NCBI GenBank assembly: GCA_937960725.1
Contig: CALGOY010000205.1
Location: 1 to 16,441, forward strand
Direction of reading: 5' to 3'
Source: an uncultured Bacillota bacterium
Lineage (GTDB): Bacteria > Bacillota > Clostridia > Caldicoprobacterales > UBA3941
Length of the DNA: 16,441 nucleotides
Numbering within the stretch: the first letter of the stretch is position 1; each line of letters begins with the position of its first letter. The translations under genes and the position numbers were made by a program. This document shows, piece after piece, positions 1-7,762 of the stretch. Below the pieces are notes generated by a model. It was not told the DNA's origin. It made no database searches and saw only the letters and a list, made by a program, of their open reading frames with translations.

Positions 1-101
1 TGAATGAAATCTATCGATGGTATGAAAAATTTCTTCTTGGTAAGCGATAATCTATAATACCAACCCCCGCTTATTTTATATACCTTATTAGGTTTTTTCA
101 T
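1..101 (-). CDS. Unrecognised protein, N-terminal 33 codons only (runs off the left edge)
   Basis: An ATG at 101-99 is preceded by a good Shine-Dalgarno (AAAGGGGTGG) and opens a frame that stays open to the window edge. The readable protein begins MKKPNKVYKISGGWYY and continues with a lysine-rich LTKKKFF stretch. It starts 14 bp after the DUF5696 gene stops, on the same strand, so it is almost certainly the next gene of the carbohydrate-transport operon. There is no hydrophobic signal peptide in the visible part, which argues against a solute-binding lipoprotein. A basic cytoplasmic N-tail before a first membrane helix is possible. I do not recognise the family from 33 residues. Confidence 0.7.
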   Translation of the reverse strand, partial: MKKPNKVYKISGGWYYRLSLTKKKFFIPSIDFI

Positions 102-115
102 ATGACACCACCCCT

Positions 116-2680
116 TTATTGTTTAATAATATATGAAAGAGGCTCAATCTTTTCCCCTTCTAGCATTTGTGTCTTATCGCTATAATTTATATAAACTGTA
201 ACACCATTGTCATAAGATACCTTAACTAAATCTTTACTTATTACTTCGTGCTTTTCAATCTCAGCATGCTTCACTTTCTGATAAAACTCATTATACAAAA
301 CATAATAGTCTCTAATTTTATGTTTCCATCGCTCGAAATGTGTACGAAAATAATATTCCATATTAAAATCCTTTGATAGATATGCTTGAATAAACTGGCT
401 TTCATCACCATTTGTTAATATCCACTTTAAATTACTTTTAGTTTCAATAGCCTTCAACAAATATTTTTCAAAACCTTCTAAACTATACCGATTATAATCC
501 TCCATAGAATAGGGTATATCATTTTCGAGCACCATCTGCACAAAAGGTACGCTGTAATCTATTATTCTCCTACCACTATCATAGGTTGGTAGGTCGGCTA
601 TATAGCTAGCATAGCTAAATGCATAACTATTTGCATTGGAAAAAAGCAAGTCACATTTTGCACTTAAAATTTTTAAAGTATTCTCAAACATCGGCAATGC
701 ATCCGAACGGAGCAATTCCCTTTTATTGTTGTAATCGCCATATAGTAAAACACCTGCATTGTCAACTGCTAATTTATTTAATCCCAGCTTACCCGCCCAA
801 TTAAGTATTCTAGGAACATACTCTTGCAAAAAATATGGAGAAATCAACCACTCTTTAATCCCGTTAGTCTGCCTAGTTGCTATGTTGTAGCTGGGCATAG
901 TAGCTCTTGTATTATCTAAAAGCCTTGCAATATCTTTGTTATTTCTTATACCTTTCATTGAATAAGTAGTTAATAGCTTTATTTTAGGAAATAATTCAAA
1001 TCCTTCTCTTTCTGAATAAGATAGTAATTCTGATAATCCTTTCTTGCCTCCTAGACCCTTTATAATCTTGACTTTATTAAATACAGTATTTTTTGCACCA
1101 CCATTTGCCCAATCTGAATACTCCAGTACTATGTTTTTTATACCTTTTTCCTTTAAAAAACTTAAGATGTCTTTTGCCTCATTAAATGAAGTCATAGTTG
1201 TATACGTAGTGTAAGGAATACCTAAAAAAGATTTTTTTGTTGGTACTGAAGCTATCATTTCAATAAACAAAGGCGCATCTTCTGGTATGGGATTTTCTTT
1301 TAACTTTCCTCTCTCCTTTAAGTATTTTTTATATGCTTTTGCCATTCCAGTATAATTTGCCTCTTCACCCTCTAAGAGCTTATATCTTATAGTGATATCC
1401 TTCCTATAACTTTTTTGAGTATATTTAATCATGTAATTATTAGCTCCAACAGTCATTGGAATTCTTTCCATATGATATAGATTAAAATTTACGTTGACTT
1501 TATTAAACTCATCTACTTTACCTGATACATTGGCAGTAACCGTAGCTATTTCAGCACCTTCTTCAATAATTCCCAGTATAGCTATATCATTTTTTTTAAT
1601 TCCTACTACAGGTAACGTAGATTGTACAAAGGTTTCAGAATAAAAATGAGGGTTCTTTAATAAATCCGATCCGAATATAGGTATAAAAAGCGGAGGTGTC
1701 GCCGTCTTGCCATTGTTAAAATTAATTATTCCTCCCCATCCATCGGGCACAAATATGTATCCCTCGTCGTATACACCACCGGATAAAAGATAAGGTGTTA
1801 GGGTCAAATCGGAAACAGGATATTTACTATCCGTAACAATACCATCAGCAGGCACTCGAACTATTAAATCCTTACCATCCAATATATATTCCACATCAAC
1901 TTTCAAAGTAATGTTTGGATTTTCCTCTTCTATCCCCCATTCTGCATTATCTTTAGCAAGTTCTTCTTCATTGTATGCCCCTAATTCATAGAAAAAATGG
2001 TACATCCTTTTTAGCTTTGGAATAGCAACCTTGGTTGCAGTACCATCTTTCTTTTTAGATTCCCAGTTTCTTATAAATTTATCACTTGTTTCAGTATAAT
2101 ATCCATTTCTGCCTAATAGCTCTTCTATTTGGTCGTCATCTAAATATTTTAATATTAATTCGTGCATCCTTTCTTTGCTCATATACATAGGAAACATACC
2201 CAGATGTACTTTCGACTCATCCCCGAGAGTAAAACTGCACCGAATTCCGTTTTTAATGGGAGTGTACTCTACCTGACTTAATGTAATACTCTGGCTATAG
2301 TTATCTATTGTTTCTGTAGTTGCTTTAGTTAGATCAGTATAATATGTTAAATAAAAATCCGACTTCTGTATGTTTTTAATAATATCATTGCCTACTTGAC
2401 CATTCATAACTTTTGTATCATAATAATTGCCTGTTTTCAAAGAAACAACTCGCAATGCATTAACCGATTTATCAATTAACAGCTCAGCTTCTTCATTTTT
2501 TGCAACAGTCTCAAATGAAAATTTATAATCCTCAACCGGTTTGACATCATCTAATGAAATGCTTTCTTCCAGCTGTACTTCTTCTCCTGTTTCTATACTT
2601 TCATCCTGTTGTGCCAGAACTATAGCTTGAGTTTGTAATATGAACAAAAACATAAGCAAAACAGTAAATATTTTCTTCAT
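116..2680 (-). CDS. Secreted DUF5696-family protein, probable TIM-barrel glycosidase-like enzyme
   Basis: This 854-residue protein has a Sec signal peptide (about residues 1-24: basic start, FTVLLMFLFIL core, cleavage near VLA-QQ), so it acts outside the membrane. Residues about 50-440 look beta-rich, and about 465-760 alternate strand and helix as in a TIM barrel. The segment around LAVDNAG (D640), and the acidic motif SMEDYN near 725-730, resemble active-site loops of retaining glycosidases. The last 40 residues (VSYDNGVTVYINYSD) look like the C-terminal beta domain common in such enzymes. I assign DUF5696 from overall resemblance, length and its Yip1/NHL/CUT1 neighbours. Catalysis and substrate are inference. 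The start is supported by GGAGGG and AGGGGGG ahead of ATG 2680. It lies 21 bp after the Yip1 gene in the same operon and probably processes, or senses, the glycan imported by the permeases. Confidence 0.8.
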   Translation of the reverse strand: MKKIFTVLLMFLFILQTQAIVLAQQDESIETGEEVQLEESISLDDVKPVEDYKFSFETVAKNEEAELLIDKSVNALRVVSLKTGNYYDTKVMNGQVGNDIIKNIQKSDFYLTYYTDLTKATTETIDNYSQSITLSQVEYTPIKNGIRCSFTLGDESKVHLGMFPMYMSKERMHELILKYLDDDQIEELLGRNGYYTETSDKFIRNWESKKKDGTATKVAIPKLKRMYHFFYELGAYNEEELAKDNAEWGIEEENPNITLKVDVEYILDGKDLIVRVPADGIVTDSKYPVSDLTLTPYLLSGGVYDEGYIFVPDGWGGIINFNNGKTATPPLFIPIFGSDLLKNPHFYSETFVQSTLPVVGIKKNDIAILGIIEEGAEIATVTANVSGKVDEFNKVNVNFNLYHMERIPMTVGANNYMIKYTQKSYRKDITIRYKLLEGEEANYTGMAKAYKKYLKERGKLKENPIPEDAPLFIEMIASVPTKKSFLGIPYTTYTTMTSFNEAKDILSFLKEKGIKNIVLEYSDWANGGAKNTVFNKVKIIKGLGGKKGLSELLSYSEREGFELFPKIKLLTTYSMKGIRNNKDIARLLDNTRATMPSYNIATRQTNGIKEWLISPYFLQEYVPRILNWAGKLGLNKLAVDNAGVLLYGDYNNKRELLRSDALPMFENTLKILSAKCDLLFSNANSYAFSYASYIADLPTYDSGRRIIDYSVPFVQMVLENDIPYSMEDYNRYSLEGFEKYLLKAIETKSNLKWILTNGDESQFIQAYLSKDFNMEYYFRTHFERWKHKIRDYYVLYNEFYQKVKHAEIEKHEVISKDLVKVSYDNGVTVYINYSDKTQMLEGEKIEPLSYIIKQ

Positions 2681-2701
2681 CTTAACCCCCCTACCCTCCT
2701 T

Positions 2702-3364
2702 TTACAGCCTCATTGTCAATTCTTTAAATACTATGCTAAAAAAGGTAATAACTTCATTTGAAAGTGCCATAAATAGCGCTAACACAAATACTATAATGCA
2801 CATAGCCCCTACAGTAAGAACTACCATTAACAACGCTTTAGTAAATGAATATTCATGAATAACAATTAAACCGACAAACAAATAGAACAGAAATGCAACC
2901 ATGCCAAATGAGTAAAAGAAAATAGAAAATGCTGCCTCTTCTGCAGTAACCAGATTAGATAGAATTAACCCTATTATATTAAGAAAAAGTCTGGGATAAG
3001 AAGCATACGCATATACCATTAATATTTGTTTCATTGCCCCATTTCCATCAGTAACAGCTGTAACACACCAATTAGATACAATAAATAGTATAGCCGGAGC
3101 AATAGTCATAACTATTATATAAGGTGTATTAATAATTTTATTTTTCATATAATATCCAGTTAAAACAAAACCCCTATACGTTTCATCGCAAATATTGAAA
3201 AGACACATTAGAACCATCATAGTAATAGCAAAATATAATTTGCCTCGATTTTCATACTTTAAATCGCTAAATCCCTTAAATGGCCGGGAAATAATATATA
3301 ACGGAAAGGTAATAAAATCTTCTTTTAAGTCTGTCACTCTTAAATTTTGAAACAATATATTCAT
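2702..3364 (-). CDS. Yip1-family polytopic membrane protein
   Basis: This 220-residue integral membrane protein has about five hydrophobic segments (near 43-58, 80-101, 125-142, 147-170 and 176-202). Its N-terminal FPLYIISRPFKGFSDLKYE stretch is characteristic of the Yip1-domain proteins that sit beside DUF5696 and NHL genes in Firmicutes carbohydrate operons. No catalytic motif is visible. The Yip1 fold is known from membrane-trafficking proteins in eukaryotes, and its bacterial role in these operons is unknown. Translation starts at ATG 3364, whose GGAGG lies inside the last codons of the NHL gene only 2 bp upstream, so the two are probably translationally coupled. Physical association with the NHL/TPR protein or the permeases is a reasonable inference only. 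Confidence 0.8.
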   Translation of the reverse strand: MNILFQNLRVTDLKEDFITFPLYIISRPFKGFSDLKYENRGKLYFAITMMVLMCLFNICDETYRGFVLTGYYMKNKIINTPYIIVMTIAPAILFIVSNWCVTAVTDGNGAMKQILMVYAYASYPRLFLNIIGLILSNLVTAEEAAFSIFFYSFGMVAFLFYLFVGLIVIHEYSFTKALLMVVLTVGAMCIIVFVLALFMALSNEVITFFSIVFKELTMRL

Positions 3365-3366
3365 TT

Positions 3367-4869
3367 TTATGCCTCCACTTGGTTCTTAAATTTTATATAT
3401 CTAACGGTTTTACATACAGCTATACCCATAACTATTGCAACAACGATAATAGCGAATAAACTGAAATTATCGCTAATAAACTCTTGTCTTGTTTTCCTAA
3501 AAGCTTTAGAATAATAGTCTACATCCTGCCCTAGGAGAAAATACTGTTGTGCCTTATCATGGTCTCCGTCGCGATAAAGCGCCTTCCCGATACCTACATA
3601 TGCATATTGGAATGAAGGATTGTAATCTACAACTTTTTTCCACTCTTCTGCAGCCGCACGATAATCCGATTGGGCTTGATATTTAACTGCATTGTGTATA
3701 TGTCGACCATATTCATTTAATTCATAAACTTCAATAGACATATTACCGCGATCCGCAATTAGTAACTTATCATCTCCCATGAACTTTACATCAACTGGCA
3801 TTTGTAGCCGCCCTTTTGTAGTTCCTGATTCTCCAAAAGCATATAACATATAACCATCATCATCGTACGCAAAAACTCGTGAACGTTTAGAATCTAATAC
3901 AATATAAATTCCATAATCATTTATATCAATAGCTGTTAATATAGATTTCCCTGTAGGAACAGTTAATCCATATCTATTAATATATAAATCTCCTTGTGGG
4001 GCAATATCCGTTGAAGCAGGATAGCGTAGAATATTATTCCCTTTTGCGTTTAATTTTCTTATAGGTTTGTCTTCATTAGAACCAGCTACAGTAGCATATA
4101 CAAAATCATCCTTATCAATAGTAATATTACTAAAGTTAACAGGTAACCACTCTGCTGACCTTGCACGTTGTGCCTGTGTCTGGATCATTCTCCAAAAAAG
4201 CTGTACAGGAGCATATTTTATTTCTACTTTACCAAAATAGCGGGAAAATGTACCGTCCGGATTTATCTCTACTAGTCCTTCATAAATATTATTAGCAACT
4301 ACATATATACGCCCAACGCTATCCACCGCAACCTTTAGTGGTTGATATGAAACATTTTCACTTATAATTAATCCATCTGGACGCCCAAGTATTCTTTCTA
4401 GTTTCCATTCTTTAGTAAATTGTAATATTCTTCCTTTATTTGGTTCGCATGCGTATAATTCTCCATCATCAGTTACCCACAATCCACTAATATCTGTTAG
4501 ATCTTGCCTTTGTCCATTGTTATCTACTATGCTATCGATTACATGTTGAGTCTCAAAATTGTGATCGGTGATAATAATCTTATTTCCGCTGGAAATATAA
4601 ACATAATCATCTGACACACACAGACTAGTTAACTTGCGTAAATTATCTACATTCAAATCTTCAGCATATATACTTCCTACATAATTGTATGGACAAGGAG
4701 CGGGAACCGGATAATAATCATCTGAATCTCCGCCATAACGGTAATATGTATAACTTGTTATTTCTACTGAAGCAAAAGAATCCTGAACTATAAATACAGT
4801 GAAAACCAAATTAATAATAATACAGAAAATTATTTTTTTATGTAAGCCCCAAGCCGCTTTACTCTTCAT
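3367..4869 (-). CDS. Membrane-anchored NHL-repeat beta-propeller protein with TPR
   Basis: This 500-residue protein has an N-terminal signal or anchor segment (about 12-33, ending FAS-VE). An extracellular propeller of NHL-type blades covers roughly 75-385, with repeated patterns such as ISGLWVTDDGELYAC, VAVDSVGRIYVV and VDVKFMGDDKLLIADRGN. A TPR-like helical stretch spans about 390-450 (YRAAAEEWKKVVDYNPSF, then YVGIGKALYRDGDHDKA). A C-terminal transmembrane helix lies at about 469-488, followed by a short basic tail. Such architecture suits a surface scaffold or ligand-binding protein, not an enzyme. It lies 14 bp after the second permease and 2 bp before the Yip1 gene. The start ATG 4869 has an AGGTGGTGAG ribosome-binding site. 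Its specific partner is unknown; by position it is part of the sugar-uptake machinery. Confidence 0.82.
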   Translation of the reverse strand: MKSKAAWGLHKKIIFCIIINLVFTVFIVQDSFASVEITSYTYYRYGGDSDDYYPVPAPCPYNYVGSIYAEDLNVDNLRKLTSLCVSDDYVYISSGNKIIITDHNFETQHVIDSIVDNNGQRQDLTDISGLWVTDDGELYACEPNKGRILQFTKEWKLERILGRPDGLIISENVSYQPLKVAVDSVGRIYVVANNIYEGLVEINPDGTFSRYFGKVEIKYAPVQLFWRMIQTQAQRARSAEWLPVNFSNITIDKDDFVYATVAGSNEDKPIRKLNAKGNNILRYPASTDIAPQGDLYINRYGLTVPTGKSILTAIDINDYGIYIVLDSKRSRVFAYDDDGYMLYAFGESGTTKGRLQMPVDVKFMGDDKLLIADRGNMSIEVYELNEYGRHIHNAVKYQAQSDYRAAAEEWKKVVDYNPSFQYAYVGIGKALYRDGDHDKAQQYFLLGQDVDYYSKAFRKTRQEFISDNFSLFAIIVVAIVMGIAVCKTVRYIKFKNQVEA

Positions 4870-4883
4870 ATCACACTCACCAC

Positions 4884-5825
4884 CTATTCTTTCATTCCTG
4901 AGGTAGTCATGGTTTCAATAACATTGCTCTGCATAAGAATATATATAATAACAGGTATTAAAAACGTAATAAGCGAAATGGCCGCCGTAACACCTTGTCG
5001 GGCAATTCCTGCACTTGCGACTTGGCTTAGGGCATAGCTTAGTGGTTTTAGTTTCTCGTCATATATATATGTTCCTCCTGTTGCTCCCCACATAGTTTGA
5101 AAGGAAAGAATAAAAAGAGTAATCCAAGCAGGCTTGACAAGTGGCATAACCACTAGCCATAGTGTTGTAAATTCATTGGCTCCATCAATACTGGCCGCTT
5201 CTATCAATGATGAAGGTATCTGCTCCATAAAATTTTTCATAAGATATAAACCTAATGTGGATGAAAAGGACGGTAAAATTATTGCCCAATATGTATCTAT
5301 CAAACCTAATTTAGAAATAATCATGTAATTTGGTACAGCAGTAACTGCAGTAGAAAACATAAGTGACATAACTATTAACTTAGATATAAATTCATTGCCA
5401 CGAAAATCATATTTGGCTAGAGGGTAAGCTGCCATAGAAGCAAATATTATCTGTCCCAGCGTCCCGATAATCACAATTAAAAACGTATTAAATATATATC
5501 TGGAAAGTGGAACAAGAGAACTAGAAAATAACTCTCTTAAATCATAGAAATTATCCAATGTTGGGTTTCTAACAAAAATATCTGGTGGAATTTTTAATAA
5601 TTCATGGAGTGGCTTAAAAGCGCTATTGAACATAAAGATAACCGGAAATAGAAATAATAATGCTAAAAAAGTAAGAAATATGACAAGTAGTATATTTCCA
5701 CCCACCGATCTGTTACTTCTATTGTCTGTAAAAAACCGAGTGATAGGATTAGGTTTTTTGCGTTTCACTTTAAAATTAGATTTTTGGATCTGAACAGTTG
5801 GTCCATATAAGTTTGTTGTAGCCAT
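4884..5825 (-). CDS. Carbohydrate ABC transporter permease, CUT1 (MalG-type)
   Basis: This 313-residue inner-membrane permease has six predicted helices and the conserved cytoplasmic EAA loop at about 208-228 (EAASIDGANEFTTLWLVVMP), which docks the ATPase. The C-terminal MTTSGMKE is typical of the LplC/YtcP-like branch of CUT1 permeases. The N-terminal 40 residues are basic and hydrophilic, as usual for this subfamily, and the length is normal. The gene starts 1 bp after the preceding permease stops; its Shine-Dalgarno (GGGTGGGA) is embedded in that gene's last codons, implying coupled translation. It would pair with the upstream permease as a heterodimer. No ATPase is encoded nearby, which is common for CUT1 systems that share a housekeeping MsmX-type ATPase. 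Confidence 0.93.
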   Translation of the reverse strand: MATTNLYGPTVQIQKSNFKVKRKKPNPITRFFTDNRSNRSVGGNILLVIFLTFLALLFLFPVIFMFNSAFKPLHELLKIPPDIFVRNPTLDNFYDLRELFSSSLVPLSRYIFNTFLIVIIGTLGQIIFASMAAYPLAKYDFRGNEFISKLIVMSLMFSTAVTAVPNYMIISKLGLIDTYWAIILPSFSSTLGLYLMKNFMEQIPSSLIEAASIDGANEFTTLWLVVMPLVKPAWITLFILSFQTMWGATGGTYIYDEKLKPLSYALSQVASAGIARQGVTAAISLITFLIPVIIYILMQSNVIETMTTSGMKE

Positions 5826-5826
5826 A

Positions 5827-6447
5827 TTAAGTTCCCACCCTTTTTATAAACTTTTGAACCAGCCGATTAGATATCAACATAGCAGCAAATAAAATAACCG
5901 CGATTGCTGAAGCATAGCCCATTTCCATACGTATAAATCCATAATCATTTAAATGATTAACAATCGTATGAGCCGCATAGTTAGGACTTGGGAAACCTGC
6001 CAAGGCTACAGTTATATCGCCTACCCCTAAAGCATTTGTAATTGACATAACAGCTCCAAACATTAGTTGCGGTTTCATATTAGGTAATGTAATATACCAT
6101 AGTTCTTGCCAACGATTGCTAATTCCGTCTATTGCCCCAGCTTCATATTGAGTTTTATCAATGGTTTGAAGCCCAGCAACGAAAGACAAAAATCCAACCC
6201 CTAAACTCATCCACAACGAAACTAGAATAACAATAGTAAGAATATATTTGCTATCCTGCAGCCATAAAACGGGCGAATCAATTATTCCTAAATCCAAAAG
6301 CTTCGCATTTAAGTAGCCGTAAGGATCGCTGGAAAAGATCAAGGTAAATATTAAATAAGCATTTCCCGAAATGCTAGGAGCATAGAATATAATCGTTAAA
6401 AATGCCCTAATTCGCCTTGGTAGTTCATTTATGAGCCACGCCATCAA
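5827..6447 (-). CDS. Sugar ABC transporter permease, CUT1 (LplB/MalF-type), 5'-truncated and possibly a pseudogene
   Basis: The frame encodes the C-terminal two-thirds of a CUT1 permease, with the EAA loop at residues 102-122 (EAGAIDGISNRWQELWYITLP) and the usual last helices. The first possible start in frame is TTG 6447, giving 206 residues where the family has about 290-320. The same frame is open and clearly homologous further upstream to 6540 (reading NTFVIAVITGPIGYLLAFL before the TTG), but it meets a TGA at 6543-6541 with no ATG, GTG or TTG in between. The first helix and the true start are therefore missing, consistent with a deletion or other break next to the lacI promoter. If made from TTG, the product lacks at least one membrane segment and is unlikely to work normally. 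It precedes the second permease by 1 bp. Confidence 0.75.
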   Translation of the reverse strand: MMAWLINELPRRIRAFLTIIFYAPSISGNAYLIFTLIFSSDPYGYLNAKLLDLGIIDSPVLWLQDSKYILTIVILVSLWMSLGVGFLSFVAGLQTIDKTQYEAGAIDGISNRWQELWYITLPNMKPQLMFGAVMSITNALGVGDITVALAGFPSPNYAAHTIVNHLNDYGFIRMEMGYASAIAVILFAAMLISNRLVQKFIKRVGT

Positions 6448-6533
6448 AAATGCTAATAGATATCCTATAGGGCCCGTAATAACTGCAATAACAAACGTAT
6501 TTTTAATAGCAGTTATAAAGATATTGTCATTTT

Positions 6534-6563
6534 TTAATAATCATAATATTTAAGAAATGTCAA
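6534..6563 (-). promoter_or_regulatory. Possible minus-strand promoter at the truncated permease end
   Basis: On the minus strand, a consensus TTGACA (6563-6558) is followed after 18 bp by TATTAA (6539-6534, four of six matches to TATAAT). It sits exactly at the point where permease homology begins. It could now drive the ABC operon, or be a chance match in AT-rich DNA. Confidence 0.3.
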
Positions 6564-6604
6564 ACTATTTTTTATAATGCTAACAAAAAATATATTCCTC
6601 ACAG

Positions 6605-6633
6605 TTGCAAAAAAACAAAGCAAATGATAATAT
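6605..6633 (+). promoter_or_regulatory. Probable lacI promoter
   Basis: TTGCAA (6605-6610), a 17-bp spacer and TAATAT (6628-6633) form a plausible sigma-A promoter 56 bp upstream of the LacI-family start codon. Spacing is optimal, and each box has four or five consensus matches. Confidence 0.5.
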
Positions 6634-6636
6634 AAA

Positions 6637-6652
6637 TACAAGCATGGTTACA
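6637..6652. promoter_or_regulatory. Possible operator, imperfect palindrome
   Basis: TACAAGCATGGTTACA is an imperfect inverted repeat (10 of 16 positions symmetric) lying just downstream of the lacI -10 box. That is where an autoregulatory LacI-family operator would be expected. It lacks the usual central CG of many such operators, so this is tentative. Confidence 0.25.
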
Positions 6653-6688
6653 AATAATCCAAAATAAAGTGATTATGTAGGTGATTTT

Positions 6689-7708
6689 ATGAAAAGAGTA
6701 ACTCTTGAAGATATAGGGAAAAAATTAAATGTTTCCAAAAATACAGTTTCGAAAGCACTTAGAGGGTTACCAGGAGTTAGCGAAGAAACAAGAAAAAAAA
6801 TAATAGATTTAGCACGAGAAATGGGCTATACAAAGATAAAAACCTCCTATAGTGTTGATGCTAAACCTATTAACATTAGTTTAATATGTAGAAAATCTTT
6901 TTTCGATGAGCCGACATTTTGGTCCCATGTATTTTATGGTATATGGAACTTCGCGGGCAAAAATAATGTTAGTATCAGAACAGTGACTGTCGAGCCCGCC
7001 ACCGAAAATAGTGCTTCGACTCTATCATCTATTCTAAATACCGACAGCCAAGGTTATCTAATTGTAGGGACAATAAGTGAAGAGGTATTAAGAAAAATAG
7101 TCGCAACTAAAGCTCCAGTTGTAGTAGTAGATTACTATAATAAGGATATAGAATGTGATTACATCAATTCTGCCAATGATAGCGGAATTTATAAAGCTGT
7201 AAAATATTTGTACGATAAAAATCATAGAAAAATTGGATTTATCAACAATGCAGAAGGTGCATATACATTCAACGAACGATACAGAGCGTTCGTGAAATAT
7301 ATGGAATTCTTCGGTCTGACAATAAACAACCGTTTTATATGGCATGATGCAGTATACGACGATACAGGCTACTATATTGAAAAAATTAACAAGCTGCGTA
7401 AATTGCCAGATTTTCCAACCGCCTGGATTTGTGTAAATGACAATACAGCCTTAGCTTTTTATAAAGCATTACAAAAGCTAGACATAAAAGTACCCGAAGA
7501 AATCAGTATAATTGGTTTTGACAATATTTCTGTTTCTAATGTTTATGATCCATTTTTGACAACTATTGAAGTTCCTCAAATGGCTATGGGGCAATGGGCC
7601 ATGCAGCAACTATTATATCGTATTGAGCATCCCCATGAACCGTTTGTGAACATCGAACTAAATACTAGACTTATAGAGCGAAATAGCGTAAGAAGTTTGA
7701 GTGATTAA
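6689..7708 (+). CDS. LacI-family transcriptional regulator
   Basis: This 339-residue regulator has an N-terminal LacI helix-turn-helix (residues about 4-47: VTLEDIGKKLNVSKNTVSKAL and on to REMGY). A periplasmic-binding-protein-like sensor domain follows from about 60 to the end, including VKYLYDKNHRKIGFINN, IIGFDNISVSN and the C-terminal TTIEVPQMAMGQWA block. It is transcribed divergently from the transporter operon and is its likely local sugar-responsive repressor. The usual hinge signature after the DNA-binding domain (Y-x-P-N-x-x-A-x-x-L) is not visible; the linker reads YTKIKTSYSVDAKPINIS instead, so DNA kinking by the hinge leucine may be absent. The start is supported by AGGTGA six bases before ATG 6689. 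The effector is unknown. Confidence 0.92.
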   Translation: MKRVTLEDIGKKLNVSKNTVSKALRGLPGVSEETRKKIIDLAREMGYTKIKTSYSVDAKPINISLICRKSFFDEPTFWSHVFYGIWNFAGKNNVSIRTVTVEPATENSASTLSSILNTDSQGYLIVGTISEEVLRKIVATKAPVVVVDYYNKDIECDYINSANDSGIYKAVKYLYDKNHRKIGFINNAEGAYTFNERYRAFVKYMEFFGLTINNRFIWHDAVYDDTGYYIEKINKLRKLPDFPTAWICVNDNTALAFYKALQKLDIKVPEEISIIGFDNISVSNVYDPFLTTIEVPQMAMGQWAMQQLLYRIEHPHEPFVNIELNTRLIERNSVRSLSD

Positions 7709-7762
7709 AATTTACGAAATAAAAATAACAAAACCGCTTTAAATCATATTACAATCTATTCA

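Noticed and set aside
7709..7762. Terminator between the convergent lacI and MetH-like genes
   Set aside because: The 54-bp gap is AT-rich but contains no stable inverted repeat followed by a T-tract.
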